This document shows, in pieces, positions 23,261-34,299 of a stretch of 64,000 bases of DNA (positions within the stretch are counted from its first letter, which is position 1; every line of letters starts with the position of its first letter). The notes under the pieces are model-generated. The model ran no database searches, was not told the origin of the DNA, and saw only the letters and a list, made by a program, of their open reading frames with translations. Position numbers and translations under genes: made by a program. The stretch is from positions 183,744,716 through 183,808,715 of the forward strand of contig CP136066.1 of NCBI GenBank assembly GCA_032622095.1, read 5' to 3'. Source of the DNA: Siphonodentalium dalli (taxonomy: Eukaryota > Mollusca > Scaphopoda > Gadilida > Siphonodentaliidae).

Positions 23261-24697
23261 TCAATTAACAGAACCATCTTCATCATCCAGATAGAAGTAT
23301 GTCTCTAACAGATTGTGGGCTTGCTTTCTTATTTCGTTATTGTTGTGATATTCCAGTCCTTCCAGTCTATCAATTCCATGGTTCTCCTCAAATTTTTTCC
23401 GTCCATGTTCATTCATTCTCAAACACATCTCACACAGAGCCAGCGATGTGCTCAGAATTTCCAGGTCATGGGATTTGAGAAGCTCAAGAAGCCTTTGAAG
23501 CACACCGTTCTCAACCAAACTTTGGCAGGCAATTTCTCCATGACACGCAAGATTACATAGAACATAGAGTGTTTCGATCTTGATGTCAAAACCCATTGAT
23601 AATTTCTCAATAATAATTGTCAACATTGAACTGGATATTACAGCTTCACAGAATTTGTCTTCTCCCACCATATTTGATATCACCCACAAGGACTCTTTAA
23701 CAATATGTCTATGAGGTGATATCAGCACTTCTTTTATAGCTGAAAAAAATTCTGAATCTTCCATCAACTGAAATGTGAGCTCATCAGGTCCACTGCATAT
23801 GTTTCCTAGACAACGCAAAAGAGGTGTTAAGATTTTACCATCTTGTTCAGGTTCTTTCACTAATTGTATCAGGAGATCTCTTATTTTTGGAAGAACACCA
23901 ATATTAACAATATCCTCCATGTATTCCTGACATGATGATAAATATGTCAGCACCCAACTGATTTCACTGACAGTACACCTGTTATCATCTTGAAGTGTCA
24001 AATGTGGAATAAGATGATTCAAAATCCCTGTCTTGTAAATTTCTTCAGTGATGATACACTTTTCTCGAATCAAATTTGAAATTGCAAATGCTGATGATTG
24101 AACAACCACTGGATCATGTGACTGCAACAAGTTGATTAGAGGTTGAACAACACCTTGTGAATGAAGCAGTTCACGACAACTTTGACTATCGGCCGCCAAA
24201 TTTCCGATTGCCCATGCACACTGGTCCTGGAGATAGGGATTATTCCCAGCTATAAAAGTGATCAAATAAGGTGCTGCTGACTTGGCTACAGCCATAGCAT
24301 GTTCATGTGTTCCGGCAGCGATATTTGTTATACACCATGCAGCTTCAAGTTGTAAATCGGCAGACTGTTCCGAAGTTAGAATACCAACCAAGGTTGACAA
24401 TGAGTTCTCTACAGTGAAAAATGCATCGATATAAAAAGACCCTTGCGAGAATGCTTGCTGAAGTAGCTTCAAATTATTCTTTCGCTCAGAGCCCGATTTC
24501 TGTAAGTTTTTTGTTGTTTCAACAACCTCTTCTGCCCCGATTTCCTCGTGTACGTCATGCAGAAATTTGAATCTTTTCGCACCAACAAGCTTCTCCCTTT
24601 TCTCCTTTTTGAGCTCTTCATTAACAGCTCGACTTGCGTTTCGTATATCCCTGACAGAACTGCTTTTGTGCTTAAATTGTGATTTTCGGTTCTCCAT
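23261..24697 (-). CDS. TMCO6: TMCO6-like ARM-repeat protein (importin-alpha-like), single exon
   Basis: Encodes 478 residues, ATG at 24697, TGA at 23261. Residues 1-45 are strongly basic (NEELKKEKREKLVGAKR), like the importin-beta-binding segment of importin alpha. From about residue 85 onward runs a series of ARM repeats carrying importin-type W/N signatures: AAWCITNIAAGT, CAWAIGNLAADS, SSAFAISNLI, ISWVLTYLSS, RCLGNICSG, SLWVISNMVG, TLYVLCNLAC. Length and several local matches (LVGILTSEQSADLQLEAAWC, LLRCLGNI, ESLWVISN) fit TMCO6 better than classical importin alpha, which is usually about 520 residues and ends in an acidic tail; the alternative is a diverged importin alpha. Likely role by family: nuclear transport-type adaptor, function poorly known. 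The frame is intact and uninterrupted; the vertebrate gene is multi-exon, so this is either intron loss or a retrocopy, though no poly-A remnant is evident. Divergent from MYO5. Confidence 0.88.
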   Translation of the reverse strand: MENRKSQFKHKSSSVRDIRNASRAVNEELKKEKREKLVGAKRFKFLHDVHEEIGAEEVVETTKNLQKSGSERKNNLKLLQQAFSQGSFYIDAFFTVENSLSTLVGILTSEQSADLQLEAAWCITNIAAGTHEHAMAVAKSAAPYLITFIAGNNPYLQDQCAWAIGNLAADSQSCRELLHSQGVVQPLINLLQSHDPVVVQSSAFAISNLIREKCIITEEIYKTGILNHLIPHLTLQDDNRCTVSEISWVLTYLSSCQEYMEDIVNIGVLPKIRDLLIQLVKEPEQDGKILTPLLRCLGNICSGPDELTFQLMEDSEFFSAIKEVLISPHRHIVKESLWVISNMVGEDKFCEAVISSSMLTIIIEKLSMGFDIKIETLYVLCNLACHGEIACQSLVENGVLQRLLELLKSHDLEILSTSLALCEMCLRMNEHGRKKFEENHGIDRLEGLEYHNNNEIRKQAHNLLETYFYLDDEDGSVN

Positions 24698-25382
24698 TTT
24701 TCGAGCTAATGCGGAAGTGTTTATCCCACGTGGCTTGGGAAAATATAAACATTGGAATGTTTGGGGAATGTACGAAACGGTCCGAAGTTGTTTTAGAATC
24801 AGGAACTTAGATTTGTTTTTAAGAATTTGATGAATATATCTTCCGATTTGAGACTAATTAAGTGACACTATTGAATAAGATGTTTTAAAGCAAGGTTCCT
24901 TCGTAGACTGTGACAGTTTATAACACCACAACTTGCTGCATTATTTAATATATAAACTTTACATGGTTACCGTATATCTTACATGTTAATATTGTTATAC
25001 CGGTATGCACATTGACTGGATGATTACAGGCCACAACACGATATTCAGGAACGAGTTGGCTAATGATCGTAATCGATTGATTGGTCAGATCTTCAATCAC
25101 TGTGTGTCTGGATCTGTACATATTCAGTTATTCCTGTAACACTGTCGCTGAGATCAAAAGACAACTTTGTTTGGATAGCACTGTAAGCACGCGAGCGAAA
25201 GGTGAGAAAACGCGAGACACTCAAGGTGGGCGGAAGCTATCACATAGACAACATGTCGGACAGCAACACACTGCTCGGGGATTAGTAATCGCCGTGATTA
25301 TTGCCTGTGTCACCAGCATTCCAAGACCAGAATGCTTTAGTGGATTACAAGGAAACGTCTAGGAGATTTATATACATAACTC
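24698..25382. promoter_or_regulatory. Shared promoter and 5' leader region between TMCO6-like gene and MYO5
   Basis: 685 bp separate the two start codons, and transcription diverges. The part at 25170-25270 is richer in CG (acgcgagcgaaa, aaaacgcgagac) than the surrounding AT-rich DNA. No HpA, HpB or TTAA element occurs between 23213 and 26218, a nearly 3-kb clean interval in a repeat-dense window, consistent with constraint. No consensus TATA box can be assigned to either gene. Confidence 0.55.
25253..25285 (+). other. Upstream open reading frame in the putative MYO5 exon 1a leader
   Basis: A 10-codon frame (MSDSNTLLGD, then TAG) lies 98 bp before the MYO5 start. Its first bases (acatgtcgg) resemble those at the real start (tcatgtcgg). 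It could lower translation from the 1a transcript, if the transcript starts upstream of it. Confidence 0.3.
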
Positions 25383-25409
25383 ATGTCGGCCAAAGAGCTC
25401 TACACCAAG
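25383..25409 (+). CDS. MYO5: Myosin V coding exon 1a (canonical 9-residue N terminus)
   Basis: ATG at 25383 encodes MSAKELYTK, then a donor AAG|GTAAAC at 25410, phase 0. Vertebrate class V myosins begin with a nearly identical short peptide (human MYO5A: MAASELYTK) directly before the ARVWIPDP motif, and the intact exon 2 at 52483 supplies that motif. An in-frame TAA two codons upstream (25377-25379) fixes the start unless an upstream exon is spliced in. Kozak context is weak (C at -3). Class V myosins are two-headed, actin-based motors that carry vesicles and organelles; this exon contributes only the extreme N terminus. The intron to exon 2 would be 27,073 nt. Confidence 0.85.
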
Positions 25410-26218
25410 GTAAACACTTTTATTCACCAAATTCAGATTTACACGAGACGTCGACGTCAGTTACTGAGTTAGTTGTCAACACAACGTTTTGTAAAATTTA
25501 ATACTAATTCTGTAGCATATTTCTGTCAGTTCCTTTTTCTTGAAAACTTATATTGTCAATTGCAAAAAATTACTACCAAAGTTAGGGGCAGGTGCTGTGG
25601 ATCATGGGACAAGCGGATGCTCCATCAATCCAGCCCTCAACTGACACCTGTAGACTGCACAACAGCATCAATCATTTAATATTAAATTATACATTGAGAA
25701 AAGTGCACATTTCAGAACTTGACCGAAGTCTGTGGTTTTTGCCGTCTGGGGCTTCAGGACCACCAGGCATCATCATGAGAGGGGGACGGCATGTTTGAGT
25801 TTATTATTGCACACCTGTTGATGTCAGGTGCATGTATTCAGCAGAATCCCAGCCATTGAATAAATATTGAGGTACCGGTATATCACAACTGGAATACAAG
25901 CTGCGACTATCTATCTATTTGTACCTGAATTAGCGCTCTCATGCACTCAGTGACAAAATCAAGAGTATTAATATCAAGGGGGATTGTGGCATGTCAAAGG
26001 GGACGGTCAAAATTTAAATTCTGGGTGACTATCTGTATCTGTAAATATTGCAGTGCAGGAACCCTTTGGTTATAGACGCACTGGTCCAGGTGCTACCACG
26101 GCCGAGTAACTTTATAATCCTGTGGTGACTTCAGTAACGTGCACTCACCGAGGCGTGTTCAATGGTCATCTATTAATGTCTGCGCCCGATCGGACAGTGT
26201 ACTGCACCCACGACAACA
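25410..26218. other. Start of MYO5 intron 1, no repeat recognised
   Basis: Single-copy-looking DNA. Short frames here have no support as exons. Confidence 0.4.
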
Positions 26219-26364
26219 TACAGTAATGCCCTAAATAATTGACTCCTTAACCTTAGTGAGAGATTTCCAATGAATGGCAACAAGCCATATTTCCGACTAA
26301 ATTCTGAAAAATTACACATAATTCTGCTGTGGTTAAGGAGTCGATTATTTAGGGCTTTACTGTA
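26219..26364. mobile_element. HpA element, left arm truncated internally
   Basis: TA-flanked element 26221-26362. The left arm keeps about 35 bp (CAGTAATGCCCTAAATAATT ... ccttaacc), then jumps to 'gagagatttccaatgaatgg' and the complete right arm. The A/T diagnostic pair is matched. Confidence 0.88.
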
Positions 26365-26653
26365 TGTGGACAAATGTTGTAATGGGGGAAGTCGGCATTT
26401 TCCATTCGGATCTTTATTCAGTGATCTCGAATGAGACTTTTCAGCCTGACAAACTTGGTATCTGATTTTTGTCAGAATACCATGACCAGATTGCAATCCC
26501 CAGTCTGCTCGCATGAGAGACCAGTACGCTACATCTCGGCTACCATCTACCTGTAAATTGTACCAGTGGATAGTGAGTCCCAGTCGCTTATTGTTCGGGG
26601 GAGAAAAACTGTTACATATTAATAGAAGACTTAATTCCTACATTAATTCCTTA

Positions 26654-26804
26654 ATTCGGAAATATGGCTTGTTGCCATTCATCGGAAAGCTCTCGGGGAG
26701 AGCTTTCCGATGAATGGCAACAAGCCATATTTCCGACTAAATCCTGAAAAGTTACCCATAATTCTGCTGTGTTTAAGGAATCGATTACTTAGGGCATTAC
26801 TGTA
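26654..26804. mobile_element. HpA element, left arm truncated
   Basis: Begins inside the left arm at 'ttcggaaatatggcttg'; the right arm is complete to GGGCATTACTG at 26802, followed by TA. Confidence 0.85.
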
Positions 26805-26838
26805 TGTTTGATAGTATATAATTTAAAACTTGAATGTC

Positions 26839-27031
26839 TTTTCAGGATTTAGTCGGAAATATGGCTTGTTGCCATTCATCGGAAAGCTCTCGGGCTTGTT
26901 GCCATTCATCGGAAAGCTCTCGGGGAGAGCTTTCCGATGAATGGCAACAAGCCATATTTCCGACTAAATCCTGAAAAGTTACCCATAATTCTGCTGTGGT
27001 TAAGAAGTTGATTAATTAGAGCATTACTGTA
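26839..27031. mobile_element. HpA element with internal repeat, left end missing
   Basis: 'cttttcaggatttagtcgga' begins the surviving left arm. The hairpin tip carries a second copy of 'cttgttgccattcatcggaa'. The right arm runs complete to GAGCATTACTG|TA at 27029. Confidence 0.85.
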
Positions 27032-27073
27032 GCATGCTGTACTTGAACATGTCCCTTGATTTAAAACTAGGAA

Positions 27074-27343
27074 AGCATAACCAAGCCTTGAAATAGTGTG
27101 TCTGTCATTTGCAGAATGAGGTACCCAGAGGGTGAATTTAGTGATGTTACCCCACATAGCGGGCTAGCATCACCAAATTCACCCTCTGGGAACCTCATTC
27201 TGTTGAGGTGTAAGCAGAATGAGGTCCCCAGAGGGTGAATTTGGTGATGCTAGCCCACTATGCGGGGTAGCGTCACTAAATTCACCCTCTGGGGACCTTA
27301 TTCTGCAAATGACAGACACACTACTTCAAGGCTTGAGCATAAC
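27074..27343. mobile_element. HpB short-form element (254 bp) with perfect 8-bp duplication
   Basis: Element 27082-27335, ends CAAGCCTTGAAATAGTGTGT and complement, flanked by AGCATAAC on both sides (27074-27081, 27336-27343). Two terminal hairpin cassettes meet at 'ctgttgaggtgtaagcag', with no core between them. The arm site in atagNgtgtc is T, and its partner is A. Confidence 0.95.
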
Positions 27344-27559
27344 CAACTACATAACATCATTAACATGTTAAAGAGTTCTATCCCCATTGTAAATTGTATC
27401 TATGATATCCACTTGAGGACATTTCATGAGTGTTTCCACTTGAACTAGTGGCCTGCTGAAATAAATTTGAGGAAACACTTGAAGACAATGATAGAACATA
27501 TGGTAGAAGCATTTGCATGCTTTACCCAACATTTTATTACCAGGTTATTAACCCTTCAG

Positions 27560-28110
27560 TAATTGGATTTTAATTTATGGGTAGTTACATGATTCCCATT
27601 TTTATGTGTACCCATATCATAGTATGGTACACATAGTGTCAACATCTGGATTGACCACTTGTCATTCATCCATCCGACCATCTGTCTGTCTTGCCGTCCG
27701 TCTGTAGACACTTTACTCATAATGTGATAACTCAAATATTTTCTATCCAATCATAACCAAATTGTGTATATGGGTTTCTCAGCCCAAAATACAGATCGAG
27801 AGCGAATATGGGTTTGATCCAATTTTTTTCAATTGAGTTATGGCCCTTTTATATATATAAAATAAAAAAAATGAAAGAACATTTATAGATTGAACTCCTT
27901 GCTCAATTAATTTTTTTTTAACTTTTGTAATAAAAACAATATTTAAATTAAAAAAACAAATTTGTATTGACAATACATGTACAGGTAAAGTTTGAATTTG
28001 GGTACAGTCCGCCCATTTTTGCCAGAGTTATGGTACTTGTCGACTTAGAATTTGTCAATTATTTTGGTTTCCGGGTGATGACTTCAGTTTTAATTATCTG
28101 ATTGTTTGGT
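27560..28110. repeat. Dispersed mollusc-type repeat with CTGTC/GACAG tract
   Basis: 'gtgtacccatatcatagtat' and 'gtacacatagtgtcaacatc' form an opening foldback, then a 'ccatctgtctgtcttgccgt' tract. This is followed by phrases such as 'gataactcaaatattttcta', 'gagttatggccctttt' and 'gagttatggtacttgtcgac' that recur in the repeats at 30350, 47270, 59690 and 61080. Confidence 0.6.
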
Positions 28111-28854
28111 CTCGATTTTCACCCATGTCAGGGGCTCAAACCGTGCCAACCTTGACTAGCCCAGACTATGATGATATACATGTAGATAGGGTTGGGTTTT
28201 AATGGGTAACTTGGAGTGTATTTTTTCCACTGGTTTGAAGATATCCCAACAACATACAACTTTTATCGACATGAACAGCATGTGTATAATTTATGATGTA
28301 TTTTAGAGACTATGACTAATACTGGTACAACCTTACTATACTGGTAGTTTGGAAAGGTATATTTCTCATTTTGAAACGTGCAGGTGATTTAACACGCTGA
28401 TTTTGAGGTCGACAATTTTCGAAAGATAGGGCCTAATCCTACACTTGAATTGTGCCAATTAAGGTCATATCATGCATGCAAAGTGCACTTTAATCAGCAC
28501 ATCTACATGTAGCTGTCAATTTGTTAACTACAGAACAATACTGATCAATCAACCATGTCCGCAGATAAGATATATAGTCACAATGTTTCGTTCCCAATTT
28601 AGTCCCGATACCCAGTTAATACCCAAGGGCGAAAGTGCACCGGTGGACTGAACTGGTCCAAGGCGGTCCGGTTCGCATCCCTAATTATGGTGATCATATT
28701 CAGTTGACTGCTGTTGCTAATGACAGTTTCATTGATGATTTTTACATGTATATTCATAGCAATTTTCTTCTTTTTAAAAGATAATTAATAAGTGAAAAGA
28801 TCCAGGAGTTCAAGAAGTACTGGAAGATACATGTATTCCTGTTAAACATGAACA
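28111..28854. other. MYO5 intron 1, little recognised
   Basis: Includes 'aggcggtccggttcgcatcccta' at about 28660-28682, which looks like one end of a DNA transposon (complement begins TAGGGATGCGAACCGG). No partner end was found nearby. Confidence 0.3.
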
Positions 28855-28991
28855 TACAGTAATGCCCTAAATAATGGACTCCTTAACCACAGCAGAATTA
28901 TGGGTAATTTTTCAGGATTTAGTCGGAAATATGGCTTGTTGTCATTCATCGGAAAGCTCTCAGTGAGTCGATTATTTAGGGCATTACTGTA
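28855..28991. mobile_element. HpA element, right arm mostly deleted
   Basis: Element 28857-28989, flanked by TA. Left arm complete to 'ggaaagctctcagtgag'; the right end is only 'tcgattatttagggcattac'. Diagnostic pair A/T matched. Confidence 0.88.
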
Positions 28992-29649
28992 TATGGAAAT
29001 TTCACTGGTTAATGTTGTCATTGTCCTCAAAGGAGTTGGAATCTAGCTCAAATTATATAATATGATGATATCTATGAATAAATATGAATTTAGGCTATTC
29101 TATTGGTAGTATTAGTATTCTGAGGTAGCCTGCTTTGGGTTGGGGGGTATTCTTCCTTCCATAATATGTACATGTAATTTGGATGTTGTTCGATAGTATA
29201 TACGCACATTAACATGAATTTGTATGATGTCTAGCCCACGCATGTTCCCTGCTCCTCTGTCCCTGCACAAATTAGTCATGCACCGAGCTATGTATAGTTT
29301 TTAATCTGACAACGGAAACATTTTTCCACAAATTGCTGGTAGTTATTTCTGTCTTTACCCCTGGGAAGTACCAAAATAGAAAATCTGTCATGAGTCTTAA
29401 GTTAATTTCAAAAAGCGGCATTTTTTCTTCGTGTACTTAGACAGAACCTTGACTATTGAAACCATATAACTTGAAGTAAAATGTTTAATTTCCAACCTTA
29501 TTTGAAACCAGAATTCCGAGCCAATTGCATCCATTTACATGTATACTGGTACTATTAATGATGTTTCTTTTTAGACAACATTTCACATTGACACAGGGTG
29601 TTGAAAGCAGCCTGGAATAGTCTTGTATCTAAAAATTTACCATTCCCAT
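28992..29649. other. MYO5 intron 1, nothing recognised
   Basis: No exon or structured repeat seen. Confidence 0.35.
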
Positions 29650-30050
29650 TTAACCCTTTACCCAACAGAAGGGCCCTGTGCCAATGCATTCTCTTATATA
29701 TGCGAGTCGACCATAGGTCGCCTCGCATATATAAGAGAATGCATTGGCTTAACACATTAAAAATTATAAAATTGTTAAATAATGTAAGAAAAAATGGTAA
29801 AAAGTGTTTAAAAAAGATTTTTTTTAGGCCAATGCATTCTCTTATATATGCGAGGCGACCTATGGTTGACTCGCATATATAAGAGAATGCATTGGCACAG
29901 GGTATAACTGTAACCATCACAATGTGGTCAATGAGCCGGTTCCAATGATATCCATATTTGTATGGTTTTATTGAGACAGACCCAAGATAATTTAGGCTGT
30001 TGCAGCTTTATTTGGCCGGTTTTGGCCGGTTTGTTGGGTAAAGGGTTAAT
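29650..30050. mobile_element. TTAA-E element (401 bp), complete
   Basis: TTAA at both ends (29650-29653, 30047-30050), ends CCCTTTACCCAACA and TGTTGGGTAAAGGG. The left arm is shortened: after 'cagaagggccctgtgcc' it goes straight into the H hairpin (29687-29747), spacer, second H hairpin (29837-29897), then a long right arm with 'ggccggttttggccggttt'. The same shortened structure occurs inverted at 46350-46749. Confidence 0.92.
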
Positions 30051-30349
30051 GTAATTTCTACTCATGCAATGAATTTGACCATCTTGTTTTAATTTTCAGC
30101 CATATATGCACTGCTGGTTGAAAATTTAATTGAAAGTGATGATGGCCTTTATTTATTTGGGAGTAGCTAGAAGTCTTCGACAAACATTGAAAACTGTTAG
30201 AATCTGACATTGAATTTGATTATTTCTAAATTGTCAAAACCAGGCTACCCCGAACAGGAGGCTTGTTAAGACAACATGCAATAGAAGTAAAATAATATAC
30301 CATCTAGATTTTAAATTTCAGAGAATTCATGACTAAAATAGTTTGGCAA

Positions 30350-30900
30350 ATTGTTACGCATGAAGCTACTTTAGAAATGAGTAGCATATGTCTGTCCTCG
30401 TGTCTGTCCATCTTATGTGTGTGTCTGTGTGTCGTCTGTCTGTCAAAAACATTTGTTTTTCGTATGATAACTTGAATCGTATTCAACAGAATTTTATGAA
30501 ACTTAGGATGTGGCCTTAATATGAGAAAGTCCCAGTCAAGTTCGAATTTGGATCCAATCCGACCATTTTTGGCAGAGTTATGCCCATTTCGACTTAGAAT
30601 TTGATGATTATTTTGCTGTCGGGATGATAACTCAAGTTATGATTATCCGATAGCTTTCAAATTTATTATGTGGATTAATCACATGAAAGTACAGGTCAAG
30701 TTCAAATTTGGGTTTGGCCCCTTTTGGACTTTGATGTAACTTGGTATGTGGCCTTCATGTGAGAAAGTCCCGATCAGGTTAAAATTTGGATCCGATCCAA
30801 CCATTTTTGGTGGAGTTATGCTCCTTAGCAATTAGAATTTGTTATCCTGGTGATAATTAACTCAAGTTATGATTATCCGAATAGAATTTTTCTTTTCTAA
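30350..30900. repeat. Dispersed mollusc-type repeat with CTGTC tract
   Basis: Opens with 'acgcatgaagctactttaga', then 'ctgtcctcgtgtctgtccat', then two diverged units of about 150 bp sharing 'gataactcaagttatgatta', 'caagttcaaatttgg' and 'gagttatgc'. Same general build as the repeats at 27560, 47270, 59690 and 61080. Confidence 0.6.
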
Positions 30901-30963
30901 ATAAGCCGCCAGTCAAATAAAGCCACCTTATACGGGCGATGTGTGGCCTAGCGGCCTTTTATT

Positions 30964-31176
30964 CAGTAATGCCCTAAATAATTGACTCCTTACCTACAGC
31001 AGTATTATGGGTAATTTTTCAGGATTTAGTCAGAAATATGGCTTGTTGCCATTCATCGGAAAGCTCTCAGTGAGAGCTTTCCGATGAATGGCAACAAGCC
31101 ATATTTCCGACTAAATCCTGAACAATTACCCATAAATCTTCTGCGGTTAAGGAGTCTATTATTTTGGGCATTACTG
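30964..31176. mobile_element. HpA element, two-armed copy
   Basis: Both arms present (CAGTAATGCCCTAAATAATT ... TTTTGGGCATTACTG). Flanking TA is lost on the left (tt) and right (tg), and pairing is less perfect than in most copies, so it is an older copy. Confidence 0.88.
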
Positions 31177-31976
31177 TGGCATAGAAATGATCGTGTGATT
31201 TGCGTATACCAGTATGTGTAATTATAAATGACACTGGAGATGCTATCTGTCCTCTAATTAACTTTATGCTGGAGGCTAAATAACAGTTCAGCATTAATTA
31301 TGTGCTATAATTAATGGTATATCTCATTCATGGATCACAGATCTGATGGGAAATAATCATTGAAGCTTTAACTTTTAAAAAGGAGTATTAAGACCTTACA
31401 TTCAGAAGAGCTGTCATCTTAGTGTAACTCAATTTCACTCATTGTAAATTGTTACTATTTTTGTGCGTATCACTAAATTAACATAAAAACTTAAAATATT
31501 TTTTCACAAAACGTTGGAAATATTAGGTTCATTCAAAACTCTATGCAGTCATATTTAAAGCTATGCATGTAGGAAATAATTTCTCGACAGCTTGCATCAC
31601 CTTCAATACAGGGTATATAGAGTATTATTTTGGTGTTGGGAGGGGGGGTATAGGGGGTCGGTGAGTATAGTCTGTGCACTAGGGTCTGGATTTAATTTCC
31701 ATGTACTTTTTTTTCCATCATCTCTCACAACTGGCCAAAATGAGACTTTGTTCAGATCAAAGCTATGCATGAATTAAAGCTCCAGGAAGTAATAAGTCTT
31801 ACTATGCAAATGAAATAACCCAGCAGTCTGCCCATCAGTCTATTGGGAAATCACCGGACTGGCCAATTGACCAGTTTCCTACTGCTCGCTTCTGCCTCAG
31901 CTAGTAATTGTGAATGCTATGAATATTATGTAGGATTTGCAGATAGAGGCTAAAATATTAGGGTAGGGATGGATCT
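31177..31976. other. MYO5 intron 1, nothing recognised
   Basis: A G-run near 31640-31660; no gene seen. Confidence 0.35.
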
Positions 31977-32828
31977 GTGGGTTGCAGGGGTGGCACCAGT
32001 GTGGGGCACGGGGGGGGGGGGGCTACAGCCCCCTTGTCGGGGAGCTCTAGCCCCCTCGTCGGGGAGGACTTGTCGGGGATTTTCTATATGTAAGTCGGTT
32101 GTTTGTATAAGATTAAGTAATCATGTACAGACTGTCAGTGTGGGAAAGTGTCAGCGAGAGAACATACAGCGGAATATATCCCACACAAAATATTCATGGC
32201 ACATGTTCCCATTAAATCCGGGGGTATTCCCCTGTATTGTTACACCATCAGCGTTTTAGTGGTAATGAAAATCTATTGAAACATGTGTGCTTTATCATTG
32301 CTGGCTACTCTGGCATTCGTCACAATGGCCACATTGGTCTATAGAACAATTGAGTACCTACAGTATGGCCACATGTTAGCTATATCCCCGACAGTGAAAC
32401 ACCATGCTGGCACTTGCAACTAATGAAATTAGAAATTAGAACACAGAAGACAAGTGGCCTACCTAGAATATAGGAATTTTCACAACAATTCATGGGTTTT
32501 AATCTTCGAGTTATCTCATCTGCTAATTATGGCTGATGTATTGTTCAAATATTAGTGTACCGAAGCCTTAATTCAAGTTTAATTGACACCACCATAATAT
32601 ATGTGTTATTATTTACATATGTGATAATGTTCATCAATCATAAGCAACTGCAGATCTATTATAATTTTCCAGGCTCCAGCTAAGAGACTACAATTACTTC
32701 AATATGGTTTTGTTCATTGGTTCGCCACACACACTATGTGCGCTCATTTCACATACCAACAGGCAATATGGTGTAATTTAGTGTAGCCCCCCTGTCGGGG
32801 ATTTTCTGGTGCCACTCCTGGTGGGTTG
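31977..32828. mobile_element. hAT-like element (836 bp) with perfect 8-bp duplication
   Basis: Element 31985-32820, ends CAGGGGTGGCACCAG and CTGGTGCCACTCCTG, flanked by GTGGGTTG on both sides (31977-31984, 32821-32828). Both ends carry 'ccccctgtcgggg'-type subterminal repeats. A G13-14 run lies at about 32009. No transposase frame. Confidence 0.9.
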
Positions 32829-32858
32829 GTTTAGTGGGCTTTATCATTATTTCAACTG

Positions 32859-33333
32859 CTAGTGTGTCTGACATTTGCAGAATGATGTCCCCAGAGATTG
32901 AATTTAGTTATGCTATTTAGCATTGCCAAATTCACCCTCTGGGGACATCATTCTGCTTAGGCCTCAGATGCGAATGGAGAACTACATGTACATGTAGGAT
33001 CAGATTGAAGTTCCCCAGTTGATGTTCACCCATTACTCACCTCGATTATGCATTTTATCTTCTGCAAATTAGGGCATATTGAAACTCAACAGATGGGGGG
33101 GGGGGGGAAAGTAACTAAAAACAATGTTAATTTGAGAATATAGATACTTCCCAGAAGATGAAAAAACAATGTTAATTTGAGAATATAGATACTTCCCAGA
33201 AGACGAGTCCTAAGCAGAATGAGGTTCACAGAGGGTGAATTTGGTGTTGCTAGCCTGATATGCAGGATGGTCACTAAATTCACCCTCTGGGGACCTCATT
33301 CTGCAAATGTTAGACACACTAAATTCAAGCGTG
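32859..33333. mobile_element. HpB element, near full length, inverted core
   Basis: Left cassette about 32878-32955 (loop shortened), core 'gattatgcattttatcttct' with a G10 run at 33095, a 47-bp tandem duplication of 'aatgttaatttgagaatata', then the right cassette 33213-33303. It lies 30 bp from the hAT element above. Confidence 0.85.
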
Positions 33334-34299
33334 GCCATAAAATGACGTTGGTAGTTTTTAAATTCAACGGAAAATCTCAACTGCACATAGAAACCACCAA
33401 CCTCGGAAAGCAACAGACAAACTTGCCCAGATTACCCTCCCTCACAAACTCCATGCAGGGTTTACCTCCCTTGATGACTCAGTAAGACCCCTGCTACCGG
33501 CGACATTTTACCCACATTTGGTGGACTTCTGCGATATTAAGATATATCCTAAGCGAACAGAGCAACTTGTTAAACACACAAAATATCGATTAGAATTTGT
33601 GTAATTTTGTACCTTAAGTTTGGAAGGTCCCACTAGAAGCAAAGAACTATATTGCGAAATGGTGTGATTTGGTTCTCCGATTATATTATCAACAAAAAGT
33701 ATAAATGCACATTTATACAAGGGTTCTAATTTGCTGCAATTTTGACGAATACTGGTAGCTTGCGAAAATCGTCAACAAAACTACCACTCTAATCCTCCAT
33801 TCTGTCATTAAGTTTTTAGTGCTGGTATTGTTCTCAAAGCACATAGGAAATTTGACTTTCGGCCAATCGTTTTTCGCCATTTTTTCTGGAAAACCCTGTG
33901 CTAAATATAGAAACCACAGACTAATACCCAGAAAGGAAGTATGACTGGTGCGCTCTGGTAGAGATTGCCTCCACAGTCAGTGCTTATTAGGATGTGAACC
34001 AGCTTCACCATCGTTGAACCTCTTATGTTGATCTAATGTGCCCTGCACCTCACCAATTGGGCCACCGGGAGCCCTGATAGATGTACAGGAAAGATATCCT
34101 TTATGGCAGTGTAAACACCATGAAAATATTCCATCAACAAACAAGATTTACTTGCCATTGACAGGTTCCTGAGTAATATACCAATAATCCGATATGTCTT
34201 TTGAAAGGCATGGCTAGGATCTTTGGCTTATATCAGCATCTACCACAGCTGATATCCCAACTACTGGCGAAAATGAAGAAAGCTTGATATACCGTATTA
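33334..34299. other. MYO5 intron 1, nothing recognised
   Basis: No supported exon or repeat. The phrase 'tggaaaaccctgtgctaa' at 33888 is a remnant-like match to the TTAA-C interior. Confidence 0.35.

Noticed and set aside
23261-24697. Naming the ARM protein importin alpha (KPNA)
   Set aside because: The ARM W/N pattern is weaker than in classical importin alpha, the length is shorter, and several local blocks match TMCO6 better. Kept as TMCO6-like with the alternative noted.
28660-28682. A hAT element with TAGGGATGCGAACCGG end
   Set aside because: Only one end is visible; no partner end or duplication could be found, so it is not listed as an element.
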